A stretch of 64,000 bases of DNA from positions 310,001 to 374,000 of the forward strand of contig NC_021592.1 in the NCBI RefSeq assembly GCF_000152265.2, in the 5' to 3' direction. The position numbers were made by a program, and so were the translations under genes. The stretch's first letter is position 1. Each line of letters starts with the position of its first letter. Origin of the DNA: Ferroplasma acidarmanus Fer1. Lineage in GTDB: Archaea > Thermoplasmatota > Thermoplasmata > Thermoplasmatales > Thermoplasmataceae. The notes under the pieces are model-generated. The model was not told the DNA's origin. It saw only the letters and a program-made list of their open reading frames with translations, and did not search any database. Of this stretch, positions 18,031-26,668 are shown in pieces.

Positions 18031-18999
18031 ATGATTATAACTAAAACTCCATTGAGAATTGGTTTGGTTGGAGGGAGCACGGACATACCAGAATATTATA
18101 GAAATTATGGAGGATTGCTTCTTTCTGCTGCCATTAATAAATATATTTATATTATTGTAAACAAAAAATTTGACCATAAAATAAGGGTATCATATTCCAG
18201 CACAGAAATTGTTGATACCGTTGACCAGATAAAACATCCCAGTGTAAGGGAAGCAATGAAACTACTTGATATAGATGGGGGAATTGAAATTCTCAGTGTT
18301 TCAGATATTCCATCGACCGGAACCGGATTAGGTTCCAGTTCAACATTCCTTGTAGGGCTCCTTAACGCATTGCATGCATATAAATCAGAATTTGCCAGCA
18401 GGGAGCAACTTGCGAGGGAAGCAATAGAAATAGAAAGAAATGTATTGCAGGAACCAGGAGGAATGCAGGATCAATATATGGCATCCTTTGGTGGCATCAA
18501 CATGCTGAAATTTAATGAAAACGACTCCGTTTATGTAAATCCGGTAACATTAAATTATGAAAAACTTGAGAAACTGAAAGATAATATGTCCTTGCTTTAC
18601 ACAGGGATAGGGCACAATTCTGGAGGAATACACAGTAACATACGAGGGGAAATATCGGAGCATCTGGATGATTACCGGAAAATGAAAGAGTATACAATGG
18701 ATTTTTACCATGCTTTATACGACATGAATATTGAAAAACTTGGAAAGCTTCTTGATCAGAACTGGCATTCAAAGAGAGCGTTATACAAAGAAATTTCGAC
18801 ACCCGTTGTGGATGAATATTACTCGAAAGCACTTAGCCTCGGGGCTTATGGTGGAAATCTCATCGGCGCAGGCGGCGGTGGTTTTCTGGTCTTCATAGTA
18901 GAGGCAAAAGATAAACACAAATTGCGTGAACTCGGGCTCCGTGAGATAGATTTTGATTTTGATTTCGAAGGTTCCAGAATAATATATTTTTCACAGTGA
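18031..18999 (+). CDS. hddA: D-glycero-D-manno-heptose 7-phosphate kinase-like GHMP kinase
   Basis: A 322-residue GHMP-superfamily kinase. N-terminal KTPLRIGLVGGSTDIPEYY (5-23) is typical of HddA and fucokinase-like sugar kinases. The ATP-binding GHMP loop is STGTGLGSSSTFLVGLL, and the C-terminal GAYGGNLIGAGGGGF is the third GHMP motif. It would phosphorylate heptose 7-phosphate at the anomeric position for GDP-heptose synthesis. The gmhA neighbour makes the heptose substrate, which supports this over galactokinase or mevalonate kinase. The remaining steps (gmhB, hddC) are not in this window. Confidence 0.85.
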   Translation: MIITKTPLRIGLVGGSTDIPEYYRNYGGLLLSAAINKYIYIIVNKKFDHKIRVSYSSTEIVDTVDQIKHPSVREAMKLLDIDGGIEILSVSDIPSTGTGLGSSSTFLVGLLNALHAYKSEFASREQLAREAIEIERNVLQEPGGMQDQYMASFGGINMLKFNENDSVYVNPVTLNYEKLEKLKDNMSLLYTGIGHNSGGIHSNIRGEISEHLDDYRKMKEYTMDFYHALYDMNIEKLGKLLDQNWHSKRALYKEISTPVVDEYYSKALSLGAYGGNLIGAGGGGFLVFIVEAKDKHKLRELGLREIDFDFDFEGSRIIYFSQ

Positions 19000-19073
19000 A
19001 ATAAAGTGAAACAGATAGCCCTGCATCCCAGAATTTTGCATATTATTTTAATAATTAATATTAATTATGTACT

Positions 19074-19880
19074 ATGAATTCAGACCATTCCCGTTATATA
19101 CTGGATAATATTTTTGATTTTTTTCAGTATCCTGAAAATTATGACCGGGCAATTATTAATGCTGCACTTGGCAAACTTGAGTGTTCAGGAGACAATCTAT
19201 TGTTTAACGGTGTAAAAGTTAAGCCGGATTTTCAGTATACAGATGAAAATATGCTCGGTTTTTTCCTGGCAAACCTGCCACTCATGTTCAATGAAAGAGG
19301 CAACAGAGAATATAAATTGCCGCCCAAACTGGAGAAGCTAAAGACCGATACAGAAGAGCTTATCAGTATGCAAAAATTTAATGAACTCGCAACACTGGAA
19401 CTTTATCTACTCCTGGAAATGGCTATGAGATGTGCCTATTCAAAATGGCTGGGCAATAAAATTATAATATCCCGATACGGAATGGATAATGTTGTTCTGG
19501 AAAACTATGATTACAGGCGGTTGAAACTCTACATAAGGCTAAACCATCTGGGCAGAACCGATATAAAGGTCAATGGAGACATTTTTCCGGGGTCAGAGAA
19601 TGCATTGCTTGGCTGGGCGACAAAATTTATGGACAGACCAACACAATTAATGTTCAGGCTTTCGTTAAATGTAAGAAATTTGCTGGCACATGGAGAAAAT
19701 GAATGGAACCTGTTTCCTGTTTTGCCAAGTGTACAGCTGGCTGCCAATGCCGCAGGCAAGTTGCTTTATGAAATTAAACCGGGGATGGAAATAAAAAACA
19801 ATGGATATAAAATGGCACATACTGGGAATGGGAGGAATACAAAAAAGCCAACCTTTCACCATGGAATAAATAAGCATTAA
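19074..19880 (+). CDS. Hypothetical protein with a HEPN-like RNLLAH motif
   Basis: A 268-residue soluble protein of unknown function. The central part (about 100-215) is helical, and Arg201-Asn-Leu-Leu-Ala-His206 fits the R-x4-6-H motif of HEPN domains, many of which are ribonucleases; RN at the start of such a motif is common. No nucleotidyltransferase partner lies next to it. The C-terminal 35 residues are basic and polar. The HEPN link is an inference from a short motif and could be coincidental. Confidence 0.6.
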   Translation: MNSDHSRYILDNIFDFFQYPENYDRAIINAALGKLECSGDNLLFNGVKVKPDFQYTDENMLGFFLANLPLMFNERGNREYKLPPKLEKLKTDTEELISMQKFNELATLELYLLLEMAMRCAYSKWLGNKIIISRYGMDNVVLENYDYRRLKLYIRLNHLGRTDIKVNGDIFPGSENALLGWATKFMDRPTQLMFRLSLNVRNLLAHGENEWNLFPVLPSVQLAANAAGKLLYEIKPGMEIKNNGYKMAHTGNGRNTKKPTFHHGINKH

Positions 19881-19883
19881 AAA

Positions 19884-20159
19884 TTAATTTCTGGCCTGAA
19901 TTCTGAAATCTGGCTTTCTGTAATCCCATTTGATCCAGAACTCTTTAATATTATCCATGGAAATAGAAAAAATCTGTGAGCTTATCCTGTATATGTGCAG
20001 GTTTTCGTTTTTTATTGAAAGCATATTTATCTTTAAATATACCGTTTTATTGATAGATACGTCATAAAACCCTTTCAGAATGTATGATTTCATCTGGATA
20101 TTTTTAATAGAGAAATATATGCATCCATCCAGAAAATGTTCAATATCATCCATCAACAT
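19884..20159 (-). CDS. Small hypothetical protein
   Basis: A 91-residue basic protein that I do not recognise. It has alternating strand-like segments (YFSIKNIQMKSYILKGFYDV, then VYLKINMLSI) and a single Cys. It is convergent with the gene at 19074-19880, with three bases between the stops. It has a coding-like composition but no other support. Confidence 0.45.
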   Translation of the reverse strand: MLMDDIEHFLDGCIYFSIKNIQMKSYILKGFYDVSINKTVYLKINMLSIKNENLHIYRISSQIFSISMDNIKEFWIKWDYRKPDFRIQARN

Positions 20160-20442
20160 AAGTAATATCTGTCAATTAATAAATGTTTCTAATTCTTATT
20201 TGCACTGTATGAAAAATTGTGCGTTCACCTGGATTAAAAAAATCCGGGCTTAAAATTTTTATGTTGAATTGCAATAATATGCTGTATTTTTGTTGTCGAT
20301 CAACTGTGCGAGGATTGCTATTCACTATAATGCCAAAATGGCAAATATTCATTTCAGGCCACATGATCCGGGATGCCTGCAAATTGCATAAAAAGTTATT
20401 AAATGGAATGGCTTGGGAAATAGATGTTGTTATATGATTCCA

Positions 20443-21288
20443 TTAAATTAATTTCTCTTTGATTTGGTATTTCAGCCCATTGAGAAAATTCTCGAATATG
20501 TCTGTTGCAGTTACTATTCCAACCCCTCCGGGTACAGGCGTTATATTTTTTGCTTTATTGCTCACAGAATCAAAATTTACGTCACCGGATATTTTATTTC
20601 CAGAATAATTTATTCCCACATCTATTACTGTAGATTCAGATGTTACATAACTTTCATCGATATAATCTGGTTTTCCGATTGCAACTACAAGAACGTTGTT
20701 TTCCCTTGCTATTCTTTTAATATCAACGGTTTTGCTATGGCATAACGTTACAGTATAGTCCCTGTTAAGCAACAACATTGCCAGAGGGCGCCCTACTACA
20801 GCTGACCGGTTTATAATGCAGGCATTTCCAGGTTGTATCTTATAATATTCCAGTATATCTACAACTGCCCTCGCAGTGGCCGGTGCTATCATCTCATTCT
20901 TTGTATACAGGTTTCCCTGATTAAAAGATGTCATTCCATCCGTATCTTTGTAAAAACTTATATTGTCCACTACTTCCTGAAAATTAAGTGAGGGAGGAAG
21001 TGGAGACTCCACCATAATACCATTTATACGCGAATTTGCATTGGCATCTTTTATATAATCAACCAGCTTGCCCATGGTAATATTATCGAATTTTTCCAGG
21101 GTAACATTTATTCCAAGCTTTGTACCCCTCTTTATTTTTGAATTTGCATATATGGTGCTTGCAGGGTCATTGCCAACCTGGATTAATTTTAATTCCGGCT
21201 CAATTCCATATTTTTCAATGATGCCTTTAATCTCACTCTTCAATCTTTCCATTTTCTCAGATGCAACTACTTTTCCATCAAGTAACAT
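20443..21288 (-). CDS. folD: Methylenetetrahydrofolate dehydrogenase/cyclohydrolase
   Basis: A ~281-residue bifunctional FolD that interconverts methylene-, methenyl- and formyl-tetrahydrofolate. Motifs are the YANSKIKRG substrate loop with catalytic Lys, GIMVESPLPP (usually VQLPLP; Glu replaces Gln, as I recall for the Thermoplasma enzyme), KDTDGM, the NADP loop INRSAVVGRPLAMLL, and the C-terminal TPVPGGVGIVTAT. I place the start at the ATG at 21288, which lies two bases after the gdh stop. A GTG three codons upstream overlaps gdh and is less likely. Probably co-transcribed with gdh. Confidence 0.93.
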   Translation of the reverse strand: MLLDGKVVASEKMERLKSEIKGIIEKYGIEPELKLIQVGNDPASTIYANSKIKRGTKLGINVTLEKFDNITMGKLVDYIKDANANSRINGIMVESPLPPSLNFQEVVDNISFYKDTDGMTSFNQGNLYTKNEMIAPATARAVVDILEYYKIQPGNACIINRSAVVGRPLAMLLLNRDYTVTLCHSKTVDIKRIARENNVLVVAIGKPDYIDESYVTSESTVIDVGINYSGNKISGDVNFDSVSNKAKNITPVPGGVGIVTATDIFENFLNGLKYQIKEKLI

Positions 21289-21290
21289 TT

Positions 21291-22379
21291 TTACCACTTT
21301 ATTATAGATTTAATTTCTTCAGGCGGCTTTGCCCTGAATATTTCCGTATCTTCCGGTTTATAAATTCCGGTTATAAGCTTATTTATAATCCCACTGCTGG
21401 AGTATTTCCACTTTTCCAGATAACCGATAGCGTCCATGTAATGTTTTTTGGAGCCATCAACAGACCCGGAAACTGCAATATTATGTTCAATGATATAGTT
21501 CAGATCGTTCCCCGTCAATTGTGAGTCGGGAGCAGCGCCGTTAGTTCCGAAAAGAATAGCGATACCGTTATAATTTAATTTCCCTACAAATTTCATAACT
21601 GCTGCAGGGTCACCACTGGTATCAATAAGAAGATCTATTTTATCCGGTCCATTTTCCTCAAGGTAATTGTAAAACAAACAGTGAATTCCTTCTATAATTC
21701 TCATTTTCTCTTCTAAAAGCCTGTGCCTGTTTGTTAGATAAACGGTCATGCCATATTCTCTCGCCATAAAGGCATATAGAAAAGCTTCACTTCCAGTTCC
21801 AATTATCAGGCAGTTTTTAGATGTGTATGTGGAATCTTCCGATTCGAATATTGACCGTGCCGATAATTTATTAAATATTTCAAAGGCTTTCATGACGTTT
21901 TTCGCTGGCTCTGTCAGGGTGCTTAACATCACCATTGAACTATCATTAACTTTTATTAAATTTTCCGGAGAATCGAAAAAATATTCGGAGTTGAAACCAT
22001 CAGCGCCCCTTATACCTGCCTCGGTTATATCATTATCTGCATCCGAACAATTATCCTGCCTCCCGATTCTGCAATTTATACATGTACCCCTACGCCTTAC
22101 AATGGGGATAACGTAGTCACCAGGCCTGATTCTGGAATTGTTTTCTCCTATATCTATAACCTGGCAAACCGCCTCATGGCCAATGACCATGTAATTTTGC
22201 CCGGTGGGATTATATGCAAATGGCAGGTGGCCAGCAATTTCAGCACGATCTGTCCCACATATTCCGGTGTATACAGGTCTTATCTTTGCTTTCCCATCCA
22301 TATGATCTGCCATAGTAATTCTGCTATAAGATATGCCACCACCGGGTGGAGATGTTGTCAGTGCCATAACTCCTTCCAT
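21291..22379 (-). CDS. gdh: Glucose 1-dehydrogenase (zinc MDR family)
   Basis: A 362-residue medium-chain dehydrogenase for glucose or galactose, the first step of the non-phosphorylated Entner-Doudoroff pathway. It has catalytic-zinc residues in TGICGTDRAEIAG and GHEAV, a structural-zinc lobe with CINCRIGRQDNC (three of the four usual Cys, as in the Thermoplasma enzyme from memory), LTEPAKNVMKAF, the cofactor loop IGTGSEAFLYAF, and LLIDTSGDP. The frame is open further upstream, but the conserved start corresponds to the ATG at 22379 (MEGVMALTTSPPGGG), with the ATG at 22367 as the alternative. Confidence 0.92.
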   Translation of the reverse strand: MEGVMALTTSPPGGGISYSRITMADHMDGKAKIRPVYTGICGTDRAEIAGHLPFAYNPTGQNYMVIGHEAVCQVIDIGENNSRIRPGDYVIPIVRRRGTCINCRIGRQDNCSDADNDITEAGIRGADGFNSEYFFDSPENLIKVNDSSMVMLSTLTEPAKNVMKAFEIFNKLSARSIFESEDSTYTSKNCLIIGTGSEAFLYAFMAREYGMTVYLTNRHRLLEEKMRIIEGIHCLFYNYLEENGPDKIDLLIDTSGDPAAVMKFVGKLNYNGIAILFGTNGAAPDSQLTGNDLNYIIEHNIAVSGSVDGSKKHYMDAIGYLEKWKYSSSGIINKLITGIYKPEDTEIFRAKPPEEIKSIIKW

Positions 22380-22505
22380 GCTTAGGTTAGGATATGATGA
22401 TAAATCAACCTGTCGATTATAACTGTTTGAAGAGTATAAGATAAATATAGATATATTTAATATAATTATATTCAAATATATACTAGTAATGAATATAGGA
22501 TACCT

Positions 22506-22844
22506 ATGGACACAGAAAAAAAATTAGAGGAAGTAAACAGAATAATGAAAGAAGCCGGTAAAGACAATAGTGCATTTGCAGGTTCTTTTATGAATTTCAT
22601 GGGAGCCACAATGGGAAAAGGCGCACTTGACACTAAAACGAAAGAATTCCTGGCACTTGCACTTGGGATAGCTGCCAGATGCGAATGGTGCATTTCATAC
22701 CATGTCAATGAGGCGATAAAAGCCGGAGCAACCAGGAAAGAGCTTATGGAGGTAGGATATGTAACCGTGTTAATGTATGGTTCACAGGCCCTGATGGAAA
22801 TGAATAGTCTGCTTGATGCTATAAATAAACTTGAAAAACAATGA
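22506..22844 (+). CDS. Carboxymuconolactone decarboxylase/AhpD-family protein
   Basis: A 112-residue all-helical protein with the AhpD active-site motif Cys59-Glu-Trp-Cys62 and His66 (CEWCISYH), and the preceding TKEFLALALGIAARC helix. The family acts as thiol-disulfide peroxidase or reductase partners; true decarboxylases lack the CxxC. An ATG at 22506 follows a TATA-like run about 35 bases upstream. Its stop overlaps the start of the methyltransferase-like gene by four bases. Confidence 0.88.
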   Translation: MDTEKKLEEVNRIMKEAGKDNSAFAGSFMNFMGATMGKGALDTKTKEFLALALGIAARCEWCISYHVNEAIKAGATRKELMEVGYVTVLMYGSQALMEMNSLLDAINKLEKQ

Positions 22845-24001
22845 AATTATATAATTTCCTGGCAAAATTAGTTAATTCAGAAAGTTACTATAAATTAATT
22901 GATAGCGAAATAAATGAGATCGTAAAACTCATCCGTGCTGGCTATCAGCCAGAATACATAAAAAAACTTCATAAGAATAACTTCAATTTTTTATTTGAAT
23001 TTGCTAAATCGAGAATAAAAATTGCAGGCAAATTTTCTCTACATGATCATTTATTCATGGATTATTATTCATCCATGTATTCCACACCTGAGATAGTGGG
23101 GAAATACAGGGCGAAAAAGCTTGCCGGGAATAAAATAGTAGATGCAGGCAGCGGTGCTGGAATGCAGGATATAATGTTTTCTGGGTTCTCGGATGTGACA
23201 GGTGTGGAAATCGATTCAAACAGGTATGCAATGGCCAACCTGAATAAAATACCATACATATCTAATGTGAATTTTATTAACAGTGACATTTTTTCATTTA
23301 ATGGTGATTTTTCCGGAAGTATTTTATTTTCTGATCCGCTGAGGCCGGTGAATTCCAGTGAGAAGTTATTTTCCCAGCTTGTACCGGACCCTGTAGAAAT
23401 AATACATAAAAAACCAGAATTATCAGGTTATGCCATCGACCTTCCTCCACATATGGAATGGGATAATATACCACTTAAAGGGGAGAAGGAGTATATATCC
23501 ATTAAAGGTGCATTAAACAGGCTTACACTCTATTCACCTTCAATCTCTGAAAAAATAAGTACAGCAGTAATCCTGCCTGAGAATATTATAATAACAGGCA
23601 AGCCATGCGGATTTAAGGCAAACATAGAATATGGAAAGAATACAGGGCAGTACATATATGTTCCTGACATATCCATTACCTACGCAAGGCTTCTTAACAT
23701 GGTTGTAAAGCCAGAGTGGGTGCCGGTATATATTGATGAAAGAAGGCAGATATTTTCCGGCAACTCATACGAATCAGCGTTTCCTGGCAAACAGTATAGT
23801 GTGATTTCATATTCTGATGATATGAATATTATTCCTTTGCTGCGCAATGTGGATGCTGGAAAGGTTTTTTTCAGGTTTAAAATGAAGCCGGAAGAAACAT
23901 ACCTTTACAAGAATTCTATTGAAAAGGAATTAACCGGGCCAAAAAATGTGTACATATTCAGGAATAACAACAGATATATTATTGCTGAAGAGATAAATTG
24001 A
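22841..24001 (+). CDS. Class I SAM-dependent methyltransferase with THUMP-like C-terminal domain
   Basis: A 386-residue protein. The N-terminal ~90 residues are helical. A SAM-binding Rossmann motif IVDAGSGAGMQ (about 99-109), acidic VTGVEID strand and FSDPLRPVNS (motif IV-like, DP-R) follow. The last ~150 residues resemble the THUMP-like domain found with this methyltransferase group. The target is unknown; similar proteins are presumed RNA methyltransferases. It overlaps the AhpD-like gene by ATGA, so the two are translationally coupled, though no functional link is obvious. Confidence 0.75.
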   Translation: MKLYNFLAKLVNSESYYKLIDSEINEIVKLIRAGYQPEYIKKLHKNNFNFLFEFAKSRIKIAGKFSLHDHLFMDYYSSMYSTPEIVGKYRAKKLAGNKIVDAGSGAGMQDIMFSGFSDVTGVEIDSNRYAMANLNKIPYISNVNFINSDIFSFNGDFSGSILFSDPLRPVNSSEKLFSQLVPDPVEIIHKKPELSGYAIDLPPHMEWDNIPLKGEKEYISIKGALNRLTLYSPSISEKISTAVILPENIIITGKPCGFKANIEYGKNTGQYIYVPDISITYARLLNMVVKPEWVPVYIDERRQIFSGNSYESAFPGKQYSVISYSDDMNIIPLLRNVDAGKVFFRFKMKPEETYLYKNSIEKELTGPKNVYIFRNNNRYIIAEEIN

Positions 24002-24090
24002 CATTCTGATGAAAGATCAACTTTATTTTAAATAATTAAAAACATTTTTAAATATGTTTTTATAGAATTTTGTAATTTCTTTTGATAAAT

Positions 24091-24669
24091 ATGATTGAAT
24101 TCTATGCAAAAGCAAAATTGCCAACAAGGTTTGGTGTGTTTAATATATACGTATTCAAGAATGAAGATAAAAAAGATCATGCGGTGCTTGTTCACGGAGA
24201 CATTGAGGAAGAAGAAAATGTACCGGTACGTATACACTCTGAATGCTTGACAGGTGATGTATTTGGTTCCATGCGATGCGACTGCAGGGATCAGCTCATA
24301 ACATCTTTAAAATATATAGGCAGCCGCGAACGGGGGATGTTAATATACCTCAGGCAGGAAGGCCGGGGAATTGGCCTTTTAAATAAAATACGGGCGTATA
24401 ACCTCGAGGATAACGGGAAAGACACTGTAGAAGCAAATATAGAACAGGGATTGCCAGCAGATAACAGGCATTATAATTTTGCTATAGATGTTATAAAATA
24501 CTTCAATATAAAATCTATAGAGTTAATGACAAATAACCCGGAGAAAATTAAAAACCTTGAAGAAAATGGCATAAAGATAAGTAAGAGAATACCGGTAATA
24601 ATAGAGCCAAATTCCTTTGATAAATTCTATCTGGAAACAAAAAAAGACAAAATGGGGCATATGCTTTAA
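24091..24669 (+). CDS. ribA: GTP cyclohydrolase II
   Basis: A 192-residue enzyme that opens and deformylates GTP, the first step of riboflavin synthesis. It has the zinc-binding signature [19 protein letters not shown], the catalytic RQEGRGIG loop, the DTVEAN segment (GTP binding), and the late [18 protein letters not shown] prefer the ATG at 24091 over a TTG three codons upstream. Many archaea use GTP cyclohydrolase III (ArfA) plus ArfB instead; the bacterial-type GCHII here means the pathway needs no separate formamide hydrolase. It is remote from the ribBCH operon. Confidence 0.94.
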   Translation: MIEFYAKAKLPTRFGVFNIYVFKNEDKKDHAVLVHGDIEEEENVPVRIHSECLTGDVFGSMRCDCRDQLITSLKYIGSRERGMLIYLRQEGRGIGLLNKIRAYNLEDNGKDTVEANIEQGLPADNRHYNFAIDVIKYFNIKSIELMTNNPEKIKNLEENGIKISKRIPVIIEPNSFDKFYLETKKDKMGHML

Positions 24670-24921
24670 CCATATTTCCAATTGGCACTTGGCAGATGGC
24701 TTTGTTTGCCATTTAATCTTATATTGATAGACTGAGCACGAGAGATTAATAATAGTTAGGTATAGGAAAGTGCCAGGAAGTTGAATATCAGGGAAAGGGG
24801 CAACGTATTACATAATGGTATAACGTGTACTGGAATTCCCCATGAAGGAAAATTCAAATCTATATTAAACCGGAGGTAATTCAAACCACTGAACTCTTAT
24901 AAATATTGAAAAACATAATAT
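24670..24921. other. Intergenic region upstream of the small gene and tRNA-Ser
   Basis: The stretch contains a short inverted repeat, ATGGC-TTTGTTT-GCCAT, near 24694-24710, possibly ending the ribA transcript. TTATAAATAT at 24897-24906 is a TATA-like element for the small gene at 24922, whose ATG would be at or near the mRNA start. Confidence 0.4.
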
Positions 24922-25104
24922 ATGCCTAATAATTATAGGTGTATGGGAGAAAGTCTGGCTGACATTGAAATATCTAAAGATGGCGAAATATACTATGTCC
25001 GTATGACTTTGCCGAGTGGCGAAGTTGTTAGCATGGAGAATGAAAACTTTGAAGAGATACTGGAAGAAATAGCAAACGACCTCCAGGATAGGTATCCAGC
25101 ATAA
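24922..25104 (+). CDS. Small acidic hypothetical protein
   Basis: A 60-residue protein with a pattern of ADIEISKDGEIYYVRMTLPS (three strands) then an acidic helix (NFEEILEEIANDLQDRY). No family is recognised. A TATA element about 20 bases upstream supports a leaderless start at the ATG. The stop codon is followed after two bases by tRNA-Ser, so the protein gene and tRNA are almost certainly on one primary transcript; tRNA 5' processing would trim off the mRNA. Confidence 0.7.
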   Translation: MPNNYRCMGESLADIEISKDGEIYYVRMTLPSGEVVSMENENFEEILEEIANDLQDRYPA

Positions 25105-25106
25105 AT

Positions 25107-25189
25107 GCGGGGATGGCCCAGTGGTACGGCGGCAGCCTGCTAAGCTGTTTCTCGAAATGAGAGCATGGGTTCAAATCCCATTCCCCGCG
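25107..25189 (+). tRNA. tRNA-Ser (anticodon GCT)
   Basis: A class II tRNA with a complete cloverleaf. The acceptor stem pairs GCGGGGA with TCCCCGC (25182-25188). The anticodon stem GCAGC/GCTGT holds loop CTGCTAA with anticodon GCT. The long variable arm pairs TCTC with GAGA. The T arm is ATGGG-TTCAAAT-CCCAT. Discriminator G is at 25189 and CCA is not encoded, as usual in archaea. It reads AGC and AGT serine codons. No intron is visible. Confidence 0.95.
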
Positions 25190-25406
25190 TTCTAATTATA
25201 TTATTTTACATTAATTGATTGAAGTATTTTTTATATATTATAGCTAAAAATTATTTGATCCTTCGGGTGCTCAATTATAATTTATAACAACTAATATAGT
25301 TAACTTGCATACTCTCATATCACTTGAATATTTCGTGGTGTTTCATCAATTATATGCAGTATTGGGATACTAGCAAAATTAGAGCCCTCTACTGGAATTT
25401 GATGTT

Positions 25407-26219
25407 TTATATTCCGCCTATTAGAAAACACACCATTCCATAGATCATAGCTACCTTCGAAACTTTTTCACCGCGGGATATATTAGCTTTCAAGTACCAT
25501 ATGGTAATGGCAAATAGGAGATCGTCTAATACCACTGCATAAAGATAGTAAATTGAGAGCACATGGAAATAATATGGCAGGACAGATACTGAAATTGTTA
25601 TGACTACAAAAATAGCTGATACAATTTTTGCCTTGCCAATTCCGTATTTTTTAGGGAACGTAACCCTATCAACATCCCCATTTATATCTTCTATATCTTT
25701 CATTATTTCTCTGGACATATTGGAGAAAAAGGCAAGTAGAAAGAGAAGGAGCATTTTTGATATAGTGCCGGTGATAAAACCTCCGTATAGAAAAATCATA
25801 CCTATAAGCAGGCTTACTGTAAGATTTCCTGGTAAACCAATTTTTTTAGTTTTAAATTCATAGCTGACAAGCAACAATTCAGCTATTACAACCACCAAAC
25901 TTATAAAAAGAGATATAAAAGTAGATACTATGAATGCAATAATAAAAAATGAGATAGCTAAATAGTATGCTGCTTTTTTTGTTATGGTTCCTGAAGGCAA
26001 CGGCCTGTCCGGATGGTTATATTTATCTGTTTCCACATCACTGATATCATTTATTATATTTCCGCCTGCTGTTACAAGGAACACGCTTATTGCCCCAAGT
26101 GTTAGTGGTATGATAAATTCAGCAATGTGCAAGTTAACGGCAATAAATCCTACTATGTATATGGAGAAGAATCCCATGAATCCGTTTACCGGGCGTGTAA
26201 TTTTAATCCACTTATTCAT
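25407..26219 (-). CDS. UbiA-family prenyltransferase, probable digeranylgeranylglyceryl phosphate synthase
   Basis: A 270-residue membrane prenyltransferase with about eight helices. It has the first Asp-rich motif NDISDVETDKYNHPDRPL (58-75), and the second, DIEDINGDVDRVTFP, near 174-188. The archaeal subgroup adds the second geranylgeranyl chain to geranylgeranylglyceryl phosphate to make the ether-lipid backbone. The NHPDRPLPSG signature is typical of this subgroup rather than of quinone prenyltransferases, but sequence alone does not exclude the latter. Start ATG at 26219. Confidence 0.88.
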   Translation of the reverse strand: MNKWIKITRPVNGFMGFFSIYIVGFIAVNLHIAEFIIPLTLGAISVFLVTAGGNIINDISDVETDKYNHPDRPLPSGTITKKAAYYLAISFFIIAFIVSTFISLFISLVVVIAELLLVSYEFKTKKIGLPGNLTVSLLIGMIFLYGGFITGTISKMLLLFLLAFFSNMSREIMKDIEDINGDVDRVTFPKKYGIGKAKIVSAIFVVITISVSVLPYYFHVLSIYYLYAVVLDDLLFAITIWYLKANISRGEKVSKVAMIYGMVCFLIGGI

Positions 26220-26299
26220 TTAGAGACTGATATTTACATAGATATTATATTTTTGTCCTGTTTGAAAGTTGAAAATATTATTTTTCTCGACCAATTTGC

Positions 26300-26311
26300 A
26301 TATATTTATAT
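26300..26311 (+). promoter_or_regulatory. TATA element for the gene at 26334
   Basis: TATATTTATATA is centred about 28 bases before the ATG, the spacing expected for a leaderless archaeal transcript. Confidence 0.55.
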
Positions 26312-26333
26312 ATTCTGATTCGCATAATCATTT

Positions 26334-26639
26334 ATGGATGTTTCGGGATATATAATATTAGCTATTGCTTTAATCGATGGATTACTTTTCGGGCTTGCTA
26401 TTAAAAAGGGAATTGTTTCAGCTATCTTGCTCATAATAGCATTTGTGCTGGCAAGTTATGCCGGGCTTTCATTCGTACCCAACGTTTCATTCAGCAAGAT
26501 ATACACATATGCAAAGACATTTTTCATTGACAATATAAGCAAGGCTCCAGGGTTAGTAAGCCTTGGGCATGTTGGATCAATTACGCTTGTGCTTGTATTA
26601 TTCCTGGTAGGCCTTGGTGTTGGAATCTGGAAAGGATAA
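26334..26639 (+). CDS. Small membrane protein
   Basis: A 101-residue hydrophobic protein with three predicted membrane helices (about 5-22, 26-44 and 76-98) and a short loop carrying FSKIYTYAKTF. The layout recalls CvpA-like or small channel-like proteins, but no family is certain. A good TATA element lies at leaderless spacing. It is convergent with the esterase-like gene. Confidence 0.7.
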   Translation: MDVSGYIILAIALIDGLLFGLAIKKGIVSAILLIIAFVLASYAGLSFVPNVSFSKIYTYAKTFFIDNISKAPGLVSLGHVGSITLVLVLFLVGLGVGIWKG

Positions 26640-26668
26640 AAATACCGGAAAATAATTAAATTAATAAT

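Noticed and set aside
20219-20437. Reading frame of about 70 codons between the hypothetical gene and folD
   Set aside because: Cys- and Met-rich composition looks random, the start is weak, and an opposite-strand frame of similar length overlaps it.
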